Shown: positions 32,472-43,007 of the stretch, one piece after another
How the letters are laid out: every line of letters begins with the position of its first letter
Position numbering within the stretch: the first letter of the stretch is position 1
DNA from: Chryseobacterium sp. CH25
GTDB taxonomy: Bacteria > Bacteroidota > Bacteroidia > Flavobacteriales > Weeksellaceae
Length of the DNA stretch: 64,000 nucleotides
Reading direction: 5' to 3'
Assembly (NCBI RefSeq): GCF_004119455.1
Contig: NZ_NRQT01000007.1
Location: 1-64,000, forward strand
Made by a program: the position numbers and the translations under genes
The notes under the pieces: generated by a model
Databases searched by the model: none
Told to the model about the DNA's origin: nothing
The model's input: only the letters and a program-made list of their open reading frames with translations

Positions 32472-35128
32472 TTATTTATCTTCAGTATTATCTTTCTTTT
32501 TAAAAATACCATGTAAGAAGCCTTTCTTCTCCTTTTTCTCTTCCTGAGCCGGAGAAGTATTTTTTTTGTGTTTAATTTCTTCTTTAATATCCTTTACAGA
32601 CTGTTTCATATCTTTCACAGATGAAACTGCGTTTTTGACTTTCTGTTCAGTTTTTTCTACATTTTTTCCAATAAGCGTCTTCTTCAACCCCTGTTCAATC
32701 CCTTTCCAGAAAAGATTAAAGAAGGATTTTGTAGGATCACGTTCTACATTTTCTACCGTTACGGATTCAGGATAATTTCCGGAGTTCGATTTCAAGAAAA
32801 CGTTAGCTACTGCTGTTAGAAAACCTTTTTTTCATGATTATTTTTGTTCAGGACAGCAATCTTCAGGTCTTTATGCTTTAAATTAAATGTTCCATGCAAT
32901 CCGACCGGATTTCCTTTAAAATTAAACAGCATTTCCTGAATAGTTCCTGATGTAGCCGTCACATGCAGATAAGGTCTTATAAACGGATTAATTCCATTGG
33001 CAGGAAGGTTTGACGTTTTTCCTGAAATCGTAAAAGTATCATGCTGATCTGCAACATCAAATCCCCAATTTACAGAAAGCGGAGACAAATTCATGAATGA
33101 ACAGTTAATATTGATGTCCACTTTGGTTGCCTTTCCTTTTGCTTTCGCTGAATTTAGATTCTTAACATTCATATTAAAGTTACTGAATATAAGTTTCCCC
33201 GGCCCCATACTTTCAGGCGTATCTTCCTCATATACCAAAACAGAATTCTTCAAATCCAGCGTATTGATATTCATAGGAATTTTAATGGAACGAAGCATTT
33301 TGGAATACAGTGCTTTTATCTTCGGATCGTCTTTTGGAATTTTACTTCTGAAAATATTAGCATCAGCAGACTGAATCACCACATGAGATGCATTGATGAA
33401 TTTATGGTCTGAAAACACGTCCCAATCGCCCTCAGCTGTCATCTGATTTGCCTTCAGATCATACAAATCCCTTTCCACCGGTATCATTTTGATAAACTGA
33501 CTTCTCGAAACGAGAGGCTTCATCGCAAAGTTATTGATCTGAACTCTATTCTTATTCAGCTTTAAAAGTCCAAGACTGATATTGTAAAATTGAGTTTTAT
33601 ATGCAAAATTGCGGGTAGTTAAAAAGTAATCTTTTATGGTAAAAGAAAGTCCCTGATCATTTGCTTTTGGTCCTATTTCAATCCCATTTACAGTAGCATT
33701 TAAATCATGGAAAGCCAATGGCTCTTTTCCTTTATCATAAGTAATATTTGAGTTCTTCAGAGAGACTTTTCTGATAACAACAGACTGTAAAATTCCAGCA
33801 TTGGTGTTTTTACTTGGCTTATTTTCTCCGGCATTAATCGTTCCGTTTGCATTTTCAACCAGAACATCTTTAACATCAAGATTCAGTTTCTTATTAATGA
33901 ATTCCAGCTTATTGATATTAAACGCAATATGACTGGATTTTACATCCATTGTTGTCTTTCCGCTTGATTGAGAGCCCGAAGTTAATGAAAGATCATTGAT
34001 TTCCCCATTAGTTGGCTTTAAAGCAATACTTCTTACGGCAATATTCTGATGACCGGCATACAGAATATCTTTTCCGGAGAATGTAAAATCTTTATATCCC
34101 ACTGGGATTACCTGCTCTGAAGTTTCTTTATTAAATACCAGCTTGCTGATATTCATATTCAGATTTCCTGCAGACAAAAGTTTGTTTCCATCGGCCCTGT
34201 TAATTTGACCGACAGCATTTTTAATCTTTATATTCTCTAAATTAACCTCAAAGTTAGATTTCCGATTCTCCTTCTTACCCCCTTTCACACCGGTATTATA
34301 GACTGTAAAAAATGGATTTTGAAAGTCTGCATCTGCAAAAGAAATTTTGTTTTTCTTTAAAACCACATCTTTGAATTCCATTTTGGGAATGGTAAATTCA
34401 ACAAGTTGAGCTTTTTGAGGATAAAATCTTTTAAACTGTGCAAAAGATAACAATGGGATCAGTTTGAAATTTTCAACAGCTACCTGCCCATCTGCTGTAT
34501 TAATAGAATGAATGGTAACAGCATATACATCATTCGGCCTGAAAAAAAAGTTCTGGCCTTTAATACTGTATCTATCAAAAACAACCGGCAGCTTATCTTC
34601 CACAGACTCTTCTGTCATTTGCAGATTTTCCACCAACAGATCCAGTTGTTGTACTGATAAAAATTTCTGTTTTGTATGTTTGAAAACAGAAATTTTTCCT
34701 TCATTAATCCTAATATTTTCAAATGAGACAGGTTTTCTTTTTTTCCCTGTTTTTTTGTCTGCAGGTTTTGCCAAAATGATATTCAGGTTGGGCTTTGCCA
34801 GCAACAAGTCAGATGAACTTATTGTTTTATTGAAAATAGCATCATAAATACCCAAACGGCTGATCTTTAAAGTATCAACTGTTCCCTGAAGACCAGTAAC
34901 ATTAGTATTTTGCGGATCTTTACTGTTAACAGAAATTCCTGTCACCAGAATATTTCCTGTGCTAAGATCTACATCCAGACTTTTATAGGAAACTTTATAA
35001 TCTGTATTGTTTTTAATGTACTCCGGAAGTTGGGTTTTAAGCCAAAAATTCAGCCCGAAATTCGCAGCAAGAAGAAGCCCTGCAACAATTCCGAAACTGA
35101 TTAATAGTCTTTTAACCCATTTTTTCAT
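32472..35128 (-). CDS. AsmA/DUF748-like envelope protein (frameshifted in this sequence)
   Basis: A large repetitive-beta envelope protein of the AsmA/DUF748 type, a group linked to outer-membrane lipid transfer and biogenesis. An N-terminal anchor (WVKRLLISFGIVAGLLLAANFGLNFWL) precedes long beta-rich repeats. The first frame stops at 32816. Adding one base to the run at 32826-32832 continues it as GFLTAVANVFLKSNSGNYPE into the frame ending at 32472, giving 885 residues. The C-terminal ~100 residues are Lys/Glu-rich and coiled-coil-like (VKNAVSSVKDMKQSVKDIKEEIK), probably cytosolic or disordered. Same homopolymer defect as elsewhere. Confidence 0.8.
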
Positions 35129-35160
35129 GTTTGTGATTTGGTTGATTTTTTTTGATGAGA

Positions 35161-35958
35161 TTAATTTTTAATCTCCAGTTCTATTACATAACCTTCATGT
35201 CCTCTTACATTAATAAAGTTTCCGCCTTCAAACCCAAGATACTGCCCTTTTACTCCGGTAAGTCTTCCGGTAAATTCAGGTTTCTTATCTAAAGTAAATG
35301 AAGTTACTTTTTCCGGCTTTTCAAATGGATAATCAAATGCCCAGAGTTCTTCTCCTTCACTGTAAAACTTCTGGAAATCCTCAGGGAAATATTCTTTGAT
35401 CTTCTGTCTGAAATCTGCAAGATCTACCTCACCTTCAAAGTCATCCTGAAGCATCTTTCTCCAGTTTGTTTTATCTGCTAAATGTTCTTTTAATGCCACT
35501 TCTATCATCCCTGCTTCATAACGATTCTCAGTTCTGGCAATCGGCAAAGCAAAAGTAGCTCCCTGATCGATCCATCTTGTCGGAATCTGCGTGTTTCTGG
35601 TTACCCCAACTTTTACGTCTCCGGTATATGCCAGATATACAGTGTGAGGCTGAAGCTGAATTTCTTTTTCTACTTCAAGATCACGCTCCGCTACTCCTAA
35701 ATGTGCTGTTGAAAGCTCCGGACGGATAATGGTCTCACTAGCATAAGGACTCTCAAAAAAGCAACTTTTACAGAAGCCCATTCTGTAAATAGGTTTATTT
35801 TCACCACAGTTTACACATTGAAACCCTACATGCTTAATGCTTAATTCCTTGCCCAACAACTCATTAATATGGATCAAATCTCCTGAAAGATTCAGATAAT
35901 ATTGGATGGGTTTAGCATCGTAGCTTATCATTTTTAAAATTTGTCCTTGAAACTGCAT
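35161..35958 (-). CDS. DUF2797 family protein
   Basis: A 265-residue protein. The N-terminal Cys4 zinc-binding module is CVNCGENKPIYRMGFCKSCFF (CxxC...CxxC). The middle has a nuclease-like fold segment TVYLAYTGDVKVGVTRNTQIPTRWIDQGA, reminiscent of GIY-YIG domains (YxxY/VGVT.R). The DUF2797 family is widespread in Bacteroidota and actinobacteria; its role is not established. It is 32 nt upstream of the AsmA-like gene and may be co-transcribed with it. Confidence 0.8.
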   Translation of the reverse strand: MQFQGQILKMISYDAKPIQYYLNLSGDLIHINELLGKELSIKHVGFQCVNCGENKPIYRMGFCKSCFFESPYASETIIRPELSTAHLGVAERDLEVEKEIQLQPHTVYLAYTGDVKVGVTRNTQIPTRWIDQGATFALPIARTENRYEAGMIEVALKEHLADKTNWRKMLQDDFEGEVDLADFRQKIKEYFPEDFQKFYSEGEELWAFDYPFEKPEKVTSFTLDKKPEFTGRLTGVKGQYLGFEGGNFINVRGHEGYVIELEIKN

Positions 35959-36021
35959 ATTATATTTATATTACTTTTTTACGTAAATTTAATGATTATA
36001 TTTTTCAAAAAGTAAAATTTA

Positions 36022-36029
36022 TATTTTTG
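36022..36029 (+). promoter_or_regulatory. -7 promoter element of the epimerase gene
   Basis: TATTTTTG, 19 nt before the ATG at 36049. Confidence 0.55.
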
Positions 36030-36048
36030 TATTCATAAAAAACCATTG

Positions 36049-37077
36049 ATGATTTATCTTGTAACAGGCGGTAGCGGGTTCATCGGTTCCCATTTAGTTG
36101 AACAATTATTAAGAAATGGACATTCTGTCATAAACATTGACAATTTTGATGATTTCTATAGCTATCAGACCAAAATTAAAAATACTTTAGAGTCTATTGA
36201 TAAAATTTCGGATTTTGAATTTTCCGATAAAGAGTCTGATATTCAACGTCTGATTTCCCTCTCTCAGTCTGATCAATATTCCCTTTACTATCAGGATATC
36301 AGAGATAAAAAAGGGATGGAAAGAATTTTCAGCAACCACTCGATTGATATGGTGATTCACCTGGCAGCATTGGCCGGTGTTCGTCCTTCAATTGAAAGAC
36401 CTTTGGAGTACGAAGAAGTCAACGTTCGCGGCACCATGAATCTTTGGGAGCTTTGTAAAGATTTTGGTATCAAAAAATTTATTTGTGCTTCCTCGTCAAG
36501 TGTTTACGGAAACAATGAAAAAGTTCCTTTTGCAGAAACAGACAATGTAGACAACCCTATTTCTCCTTATGCAGCAACAAAGAAGTGCGGAGAGATCCTG
36601 GGCCATGTTTATCATAACCTCTATCACATTGATATGATCCAGCTAAGGTTCTTCACGGTATATGGGCCAAGACAGCGACCGGACCTTGCCATTCATAAGT
36701 TCACAAAGCTTATTTCAGAAGGTATAGAAATTCCTTTTTATGGTGATGGCACAACTGCCAGGGATTATACGTATATTGATGACATTATTGACGGGATTGT
36801 TAAGTCTGCTCTATACCTGGAAGGCCATTCCAATGTGTACGAAATCCTTAATTTAGGAGAAAGTCAGGTAGTCTCCTTAACGGAAATGGTAGCTACCATA
36901 GAAGAAGCCATGAAAGTGACAGCTCATAAAAAAATTCTGCCAATGCAGCCGGGAGATGTCACAAAAACCAATGCCGATATTACCAAAGCAAGGGAATTAA
37001 TAGGTTATAAACCTGACACAGACTTCCAAAATGGCATAAAAAAATTTGTGGAATGGTTTTTGAGAAAACGACAATAG
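36049..37077 (+). CDS. NAD-dependent epimerase, UDP-glucuronate 4-epimerase-like
   Basis: A 342-residue extended short-chain dehydrogenase. NAD motif VTGGSGFIGSHLVEQLL, the NIDNFDDFYSYQTKIKN loop typical of CapI/LspL-type UDP-glucuronate epimerases, HLAALAGVRPSIERP, catalytic YAATK in SPYAATKKCGE, and FFTVYGPRQRPDLAIHKFTK. It probably supplies a uronic acid for capsule or LPS. The start is ATG 36049 rather than the TTG just before it. It stands alone, not in a polysaccharide cluster. Confidence 0.85.
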   Translation: MIYLVTGGSGFIGSHLVEQLLRNGHSVINIDNFDDFYSYQTKIKNTLESIDKISDFEFSDKESDIQRLISLSQSDQYSLYYQDIRDKKGMERIFSNHSIDMVIHLAALAGVRPSIERPLEYEEVNVRGTMNLWELCKDFGIKKFICASSSSVYGNNEKVPFAETDNVDNPISPYAATKKCGEILGHVYHNLYHIDMIQLRFFTVYGPRQRPDLAIHKFTKLISEGIEIPFYGDGTTARDYTYIDDIIDGIVKSALYLEGHSNVYEILNLGESQVVSLTEMVATIEEAMKVTAHKKILPMQPGDVTKTNADITKARELIGYKPDTDFQNGIKKFVEWFLRKRQ

Positions 37078-37188
37078 TAAAATTACTGACATGGCTGCCA
37101 TGCAGTTGGTGACAGACATTTACAAGAAAAAATTATAAAAAGAATTGAAAATCAAGTATAAAAAAGTTTATTATACAACCTATTTTTA

Positions 37189-37196
37189 TACTTTTG
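37189..37196 (+). promoter_or_regulatory. -7 promoter element of the DUF2795 gene
   Basis: TACTTTTG, 17 nt upstream of ATG 37214. Confidence 0.6.
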
Positions 37197-37213
37197 CAAA
37201 AAATTAGAAAATT

Positions 37214-37435
37214 ATGTACTGGACATTAGAATTAGCTTCATATCTAAGTGACGCACCTTGGCCAATGACAAAAGCAGAGCTTATTGACTACGCAATCAGA
37301 ACTGGTGCACCTATGGAAGTAGTTGAAAACCTTCAGGCCATTGAGGATGAAGGAGAAATTTATGAATCTATCGAAGAGGTATGGAGCGACTATCCTACTG
37401 ACGAAGATTTCCTTTGGAACGAGGACGAATATTAA
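37214..37435 (+). CDS. DUF2795 domain protein
   Basis: A 73-residue acidic protein (MYWTLELASYLSDAPWPMTKAELIDYAIRTGAPMEVVENL) matching the DUF2795 domain, a small helical fold. The C-terminus is highly acidic (EEVWSDYPTDEDFLWNEDEY). It sits directly before secA, a neighbourhood I believe is common in flavobacteria, but no role in secretion is proven. It has its own promoter at 37189-37196. Confidence 0.85.
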   Translation: MYWTLELASYLSDAPWPMTKAELIDYAIRTGAPMEVVENLQAIEDEGEIYESIEEVWSDYPTDEDFLWNEDEY

Positions 37436-37440
37436 TAAAG

Positions 37441-37560
37441 CGATAAGCTTTAGGCTGCAAGCTTAGAGCTTTTTTGCCCTTTTTTATATATTAACTTACA
37501 CGATAAGCGTGTCATTAAAACGCTTAAAGCATCTTGCATTAAGCATAAAGCAAAAAATTT
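37441..37560. repeat. AAGCTT-rich intergenic repeat before secA
   Basis: Several partly inverted pieces (aagctttaggctgcaagctt, agcttagagctt, gcttaaagc, gcattaagcataaagc) fill the gap. This looks like a degenerate dispersed repeat; possible hairpins could act as a processing or attenuation site before secA. Confidence 0.45.
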
Positions 37561-40500
37561 ATGAGTTTTTTAAACAAAGTTCTTAAAGGGTTTTTGGGAG
37601 ACAAAAAAGCGCAGGACCTAAAAGAAGTAAAAAAGTTGTAACAAAAATCAAGGCTGTAGAGCCTAACATCCAACAATTGTCGGATGATGGACTGAGACAA
37701 AAAACTGCTGAGTTTAAAGCAAGTATTAAAGATGCTACCAGCAAGATCACAGCTCAAATAGAACAGATTAAAGAGCAGATAAAGAACTCAACAAACGTTG
37801 ATGAGAAAGAAGCTCTTTTCACAAAGATTGAGTCTTTAAAGAAAGAATCTTACGAAATTGAAGAGAAAGTTCTTGTTCAGGTTCTTCCGGAAGCTTTTGC
37901 ATTGATCAAAGAAACCGCAAGAAGATGGGCACAGAATGGAGAAATTCGTGTAACAGCAAGTGACTGGGATAGAGAACTGGCTGCTGCAGGAAAAGATTTC
38001 GTTAGCATTCAGGGAGACCAAGCTGTTTGGAAAAACTCATGGGACGCTGCCGGAACTCCAGTAGTTTGGGATATGGTCCACTATGATGTTCAGTTTATCG
38101 GAGGTATTATTCTTCACAGTGGTAAAATTGCCGAAATGGCAACCGGTGAAGGTAAAACTTTGGTAGGAACATTACCTATTTACTTAAATTCACTTCCGGA
38201 AAGAGGGGTTCACGTTGTAACCGTGAATGACTATCTTGCGAAAAGAGACTCCGCTTGGATGGGACCATTGTATCAGTTCCATGGAATGTCTATTGACTGT
38301 ATCGATAACCACCAGCCGAACTCAGACGGAAGAAGAAAAGCATACAACTCAGATATTACTTACGGAACGAACAACGAATTCGGTTTCGATTACCTGAGAG
38401 ATAACATGGTGACTTCACCTTCAGAACTGGTACAAAGAGAATTGAACTTTGCGATCGTGGATGAGGTGGATTCCGTATTGGTAGATGATGCAAGAACACC
38501 GTTGATTATTTCTGGTCCGGTTCCTCAGGGAGACAGACAGGAATTTGATGTTCTTAAACCTTCTATCGACAGAATCGTTGAAGTTCAGAAAAAGACTGTT
38601 TCCGTAATTTTCAATGAAGCGAAAAAACTAATCGCTGCAGGAAACACTAAAGAAGGAGGGTTCAAATTGCTTCAGGCATACAGAGGTCTTCCTAAAAACA
38701 GACAATTAATCAAATTCTTATCGGAAAGCGGAAACAGAGCATTGCTTCAGAAAGTTGAGGCACAATACATGCAGGACAACAACCGTGATATGCCGATTGT
38801 AGATAAAGATCTTTACTTCGTTATTGAAGAAAAAAACAATCAGGTAGACCTTACAGACAAAGGTGTTGAATACATGTCTCAGGGGAACTCTGATCCTAAC
38901 TTCTTCGTTCTTCCGGATATCGGAACTGAAATTGCTGAAGTAGAGGCTAAAAATTTATCTAAAGAAGAAGAATTTGAAGCTAAAGAAAGACTTTTCAGTG
39001 ATTTTGCTGAAAAATCTGAAAGAGTTCACACGATGAGCCAGCTATTGAAAGCCTATACATTATTTGAAAAAGATGATGAGTATGTGGTGATTGATGGAGA
39101 AGTAAAAATCGTTGACGAGCAGACTGGTCGTATCATGGAAGGAAGACGTTATTCTGACGGTCTTCACCAGGCGATCGAAGCTAAGGAAAATGTAAAAATT
39201 GAGGCAGCTACTCAAACTTTTGCAACCATTACGCTTCAGAACTATTTCCGTATGTACAACAAACTTGCGGGGATGACTGGTACTGCTGAAACAGAGGCTG
39301 GTGAGCTTTGGGAAATCTACAAATTAGATGTTGTAGTTATTCCAACCAACCGTCCTATTTTAAGACATGACAGACAGGATTTAGTTTTCAAAACTAACAG
39401 AGAAAAATATAACGCTGTAATTGAAGAAATTGAAAGATTAACAGCAGAAAAGAGACCTGTACTAGTAGGTACAACATCTGTTGAAATTTCTCAGTTGCTT
39501 TCAAAAGCACTTCAATTAAGAAAAATCCCGCACCAGGTATTGAATGCGAAACTTCACAAGAAGGAAGCAGAAATTGTTGCTGGAGCAGGACAGCCGGGAG
39601 TTGTAACTATTGCAACAAACATGGCAGGACGTGGTACGGATATTAAGCTTTCGAAAGAAGTAAAAGATGCAGGAGGTTTAGCTATTATCGGTACAGAAAG
39701 ACACGATTCAAGACGTGTTGACAGACAGTTAAGAGGTAGAGCTGGTCGTCAGGGAGATCCAGGAAGTTCTCAGTTCTATGTATCTCTTGAAGATAACTTA
39801 ATGCGTTTATTCGGTTCTGAAAGAATCGCTAAAATGATGGACAGAATGGGTCATAAAGAGGGGGAAGTTATTCAGCACTCTATGATTAGCAAGTCTATTG
39901 AAAGAGCTCAGAAAAAAGTAGAAGAGAACAACTTCGGAACAAGAAAGAGACTTCTTGAGTATGATGACGTAATGAACAAACAACGTGACGTAATCTATAA
40001 GAGAAGAAAGAATGCTCTATTCGGAGATCACTTGAAATATGACATCACGAATATGATTTTCGATGTAGCCAACTCTATCGTTGCGAAAGGAAAAGCTACA
40101 GGAAGTTATAAGGATTTTGAATATGACATCATTAAAACATTCACGATGGAATCTCCGGTTTCACAAAATGATTTTAATAATAAAAACATCCAGGATCTAA
40201 CGAATATCTTATTCAAAGCTGCTCAGGAAGATTACCAGATGAAGCTGAACCTATTGAAAGAGAAATCATTCCCAATCATTGAGAATGTATACCAAAATCA
40301 AGGTTCAATGTTTAAGATGATCCAGGTTCCTTTCACAGACGGACACAAAACAATGACAATTGTGGCTGATCTTAAGGAAGCTTACGATACTCAGTGTGAA
40401 AGCTTAATCAACGATTTTGAAAAGAACATTACTCTATCAATCATTGATGAAAACTGGAAGCTGCACCTTCGTGAAATGGACGACTTAAGAAGATCTTCTC

Positions 40501-40634
40501 AGGGAGCTGTTTATGAGCAGAAAGATCCACTTGTAATCTACAAACAGGAATCTTTCCACTTATTCAGTGAAATGATGGAGAAATTAAACAAAGAAATTAT
40601 TTCTTTCTTATATAAAGGAGAAATTCCTGCATAA
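37561..40634 (+). CDS. secA: Preprotein translocase ATPase SecA (frameshifted in this sequence)
   Basis: The motor of the Sec secretion pathway. ATG 37561 opens [25 protein letters not shown], then the frame stops at 37639-37641. Adding one A to the A6 run 37629-37634 gives [21 protein letters not shown] and joins the rest: Walker A in [34 protein letters not shown], the helicase-2 region [12 protein letters not shown] and [17 protein letters not shown]. Total 1024 residues. The C-terminus ends [14 protein letters not shown] without the Cys-rich zinc-binding SEC-C motif. Since SecA is essential, the break must be a sequence error. Confidence 0.97.
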
Positions 40635-40655
40635 GAAATAATTAACGATATTATT

Positions 40656-40691
40656 AAAAAACCGCTCTGGCACTGGCCGGAGCGGTTTTTT
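40656..40691 (+). terminator. secA terminator
   Basis: Stem AAAAACCGCTC/GAGCGGTTTTT with a ~14-nt inner region that partly pairs (TGGC...GGCC), followed by T-run. Confidence 0.88.
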
Positions 40692-40760
40692 GTTGTGGAT
40701 TGTATAATATTTTTATGATAAATATCAATATTATTGTTTATTTAGAATAGTTAAAAACAA

Positions 40761-40768
40761 TATATTTG
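40761..40768 (+). promoter_or_regulatory. -7 promoter element of the iron-receptor cluster
   Basis: TATATTTG, 17 nt before the first receptor ATG. The AT-rich upstream region contains gataaatatcaatattattg, which might be a Fur-type site, but the match is too loose to call. Confidence 0.6.
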
Positions 40769-40785
40769 CATAAAATTTGACTTTC

Positions 40786-42974
40786 ATGAAAAATGTACTG
40801 ATTTGTGCTTCCGCACTGGGGACAATGCTGGTTTCTGCCCAAAAAAAGATTCATTAACCACAAAAAGCATTGACGAAGTAGTTATCAATACGTATGCAAA
40901 GAAAGACAGTGATTATTCCAACAAAATGCCTCTAAAAGCCATAGAGGACCCACAAGTATACTCTTCTATTGGCAAAGGAATTTTAGAAAATCAATTAATA
41001 TTTACCGTAGATGAAGCCTTCAGAAACGTGGCTGGAGCTCAGAAAATGTGGAGTGCAACCAACAGAGCAGGAGATGGTGGAATATTTCTTAATTTAAGAG
41101 GTTTTGTAGCAGGAAACTCTATAAGAAACGGAATGGTAGCTCCCATTACCACTTCAATGGATGCTATTAATATAGAAAGAATTGAAATTCTAAAAGGTCC
41201 TTCAGCCACTCTATTCGGAAGTAATGTAACTTCTTATGGTGGGGTTGTTAACAGAATTACTAAAAAACCATATGAAACATTTGGTGGTGCTGTATCTTTA
41301 GCTGGAGGAAGCTATAATTATTACAGAGTACAGGCAGATGTAAACGCTCCTGTTACCAATGATAAAAAATTACTTTTCAGATTAAATACTGCTTACACCA
41401 ATCAGGGGACATTCCAGAAAACCAATGCAAAAAACTCATTTTATGCATTTACTCCTTCCCTTACCTACCGTCCTTCAGAAAATTTAGAGATTAATGCAGA
41501 ACTGGAAATGTTTGAAACCAATGCCTATGCAGAACCGGCATTTTTCTTCTACTCATCAAGTGCAGCACTTGGAGCTGATAACATGAATAAAATGAAGGAT
41601 CTTGGCTATGATTACAAGCAAACTTATGCTGGTGACGGTCTTAAAACAACAGCAAAAGCCAGAAACTTTTTCGGACAGGTTAATTACAAAATAAACGATT
41701 ATATCAAATCATCAACAAACGTAAGTACTTCATATTCTTACTCTGATGGTTTCAATCCCTATTATTACTTTTCTCCCAATCCAGCCAATCCTTCAGAAAT
41801 TGGAGTTTCAAGAGCGGATCAATCAACCAAAGACAGTAAAAGAACTTATTTCCAGCTACAGCAGAATTTCAACGCTGATTTTAAAATCGGAAATGTAAGA
41901 AACAGAACCGTAGCAGGTTTCGATTATATGAGAATGAATGATAATCAGTTCTTCATGTTCACTGATTTTGACTGGGTTCCATTTAACGCCGCCAGCTATG
42001 CTGACATGAACGGTGAAGCTTTAGCAGCAAAATATAAAAGTTTGCAAAGTGACCCAAACTTTGACCGTAATAATACCTATATAAGCACAGGAAAAAAAGA
42101 TGTATACAGTGGATATATTTCCAATGTCATTACCCCTGTAGCAGGGCTTAATATCCTTACCTCTTTACGATACGAAAGTGTAGATTTTAAAGGTGGGCAA
42201 ACAGGGCAAAATCAAACTCAAGCTTATACTCAGGGTGCATGGTCTCCTAAATTAGGAATTGTATATCAGATTATTCAGGATAAAGTATCTGTTTTCGGAA
42301 ATTATCAGAACAGCTTTACAAGCAATGGATATTATATTTCAGATGCAGATTCTAATGTAACCCTTTCTGATCCTGAAAGAGCCAATCAATTTGAAGGAGG
42401 ATTTAAAGCAAGCCTTATCAAAGGAAGAGTGAGCACAACATTAAGTTATTATAATATCAAAGTAAAGAATACGCTTCTTAATGTAGGATATACAGCCCAA
42501 GGAAGAGCTATTCAAAGACAGGCTGGTTCCTTAACAAGTCAGGGTGTTGAATTGGAAGCCAATGCTTATCTGATTAAAGGATTCTCTGTAATTGCCGGAG
42601 TAAGCTATAATGATATGAAATACACGGAGGCTGATGATACAGTTATGGGAAGAAGGCCTGCAACAGCTTCATCTCCATGGTTGGTTAATTTCAATGCTAG
42701 CTATCAGTTCCTGGACGGAAACTTAAAAGGTCTCGGATTTGGCGTTGGAGGAAATTATGCCAGCGATAACAAAATTGTCAATTCCACAACAATGGGAACA
42801 TTTATCCTTCCAAAATATCTTGTGATGAATGCCAATGTATTCTATGATACTCCAAAATTCAGAATCGGGGTAAAAGTAGACAACTTTACCAACGAATATT
42901 ACTGGAACGGATATACTACAGCCAACGCACAGCCACTTGCTAATGTAGTGGGAAGCTTTACTTATAAATTCTAA
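40786..42974 (+). CDS. TonB-dependent siderophore-type receptor 1 (frameshifted in this sequence)
   Basis: Start ATG 40786 (MKNVLICASALGTMLVSAQ signal peptide). The frame stops within 75 nt. Adding one A to the A7 run at 40841-40847 continues as DSLTTKSIDEVVINTYAKK (TonB box region) and yields 729 residues. Plug motif IERIEILKGPSATLFGSNVTSYGGVVNRITKKP and the C-terminal FTYKF are typical of siderophore receptors of the FhuE/FoxA type. It heads a run of three receptors and two PepSY proteins, which indicates iron or haem-type uptake. Confidence 0.88.
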
Positions 42975-43007
42975 ACTGTTACAATAAATTACTACCCCTT
43001 ATAAACA

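Noticed and set aside
40700-40760. Fur box before the iron-receptor cluster
   Set aside because: gataaatatcaatattattg is AT-rich and only loosely like a Fur site; it cannot be separated from background in this AT-rich genome.
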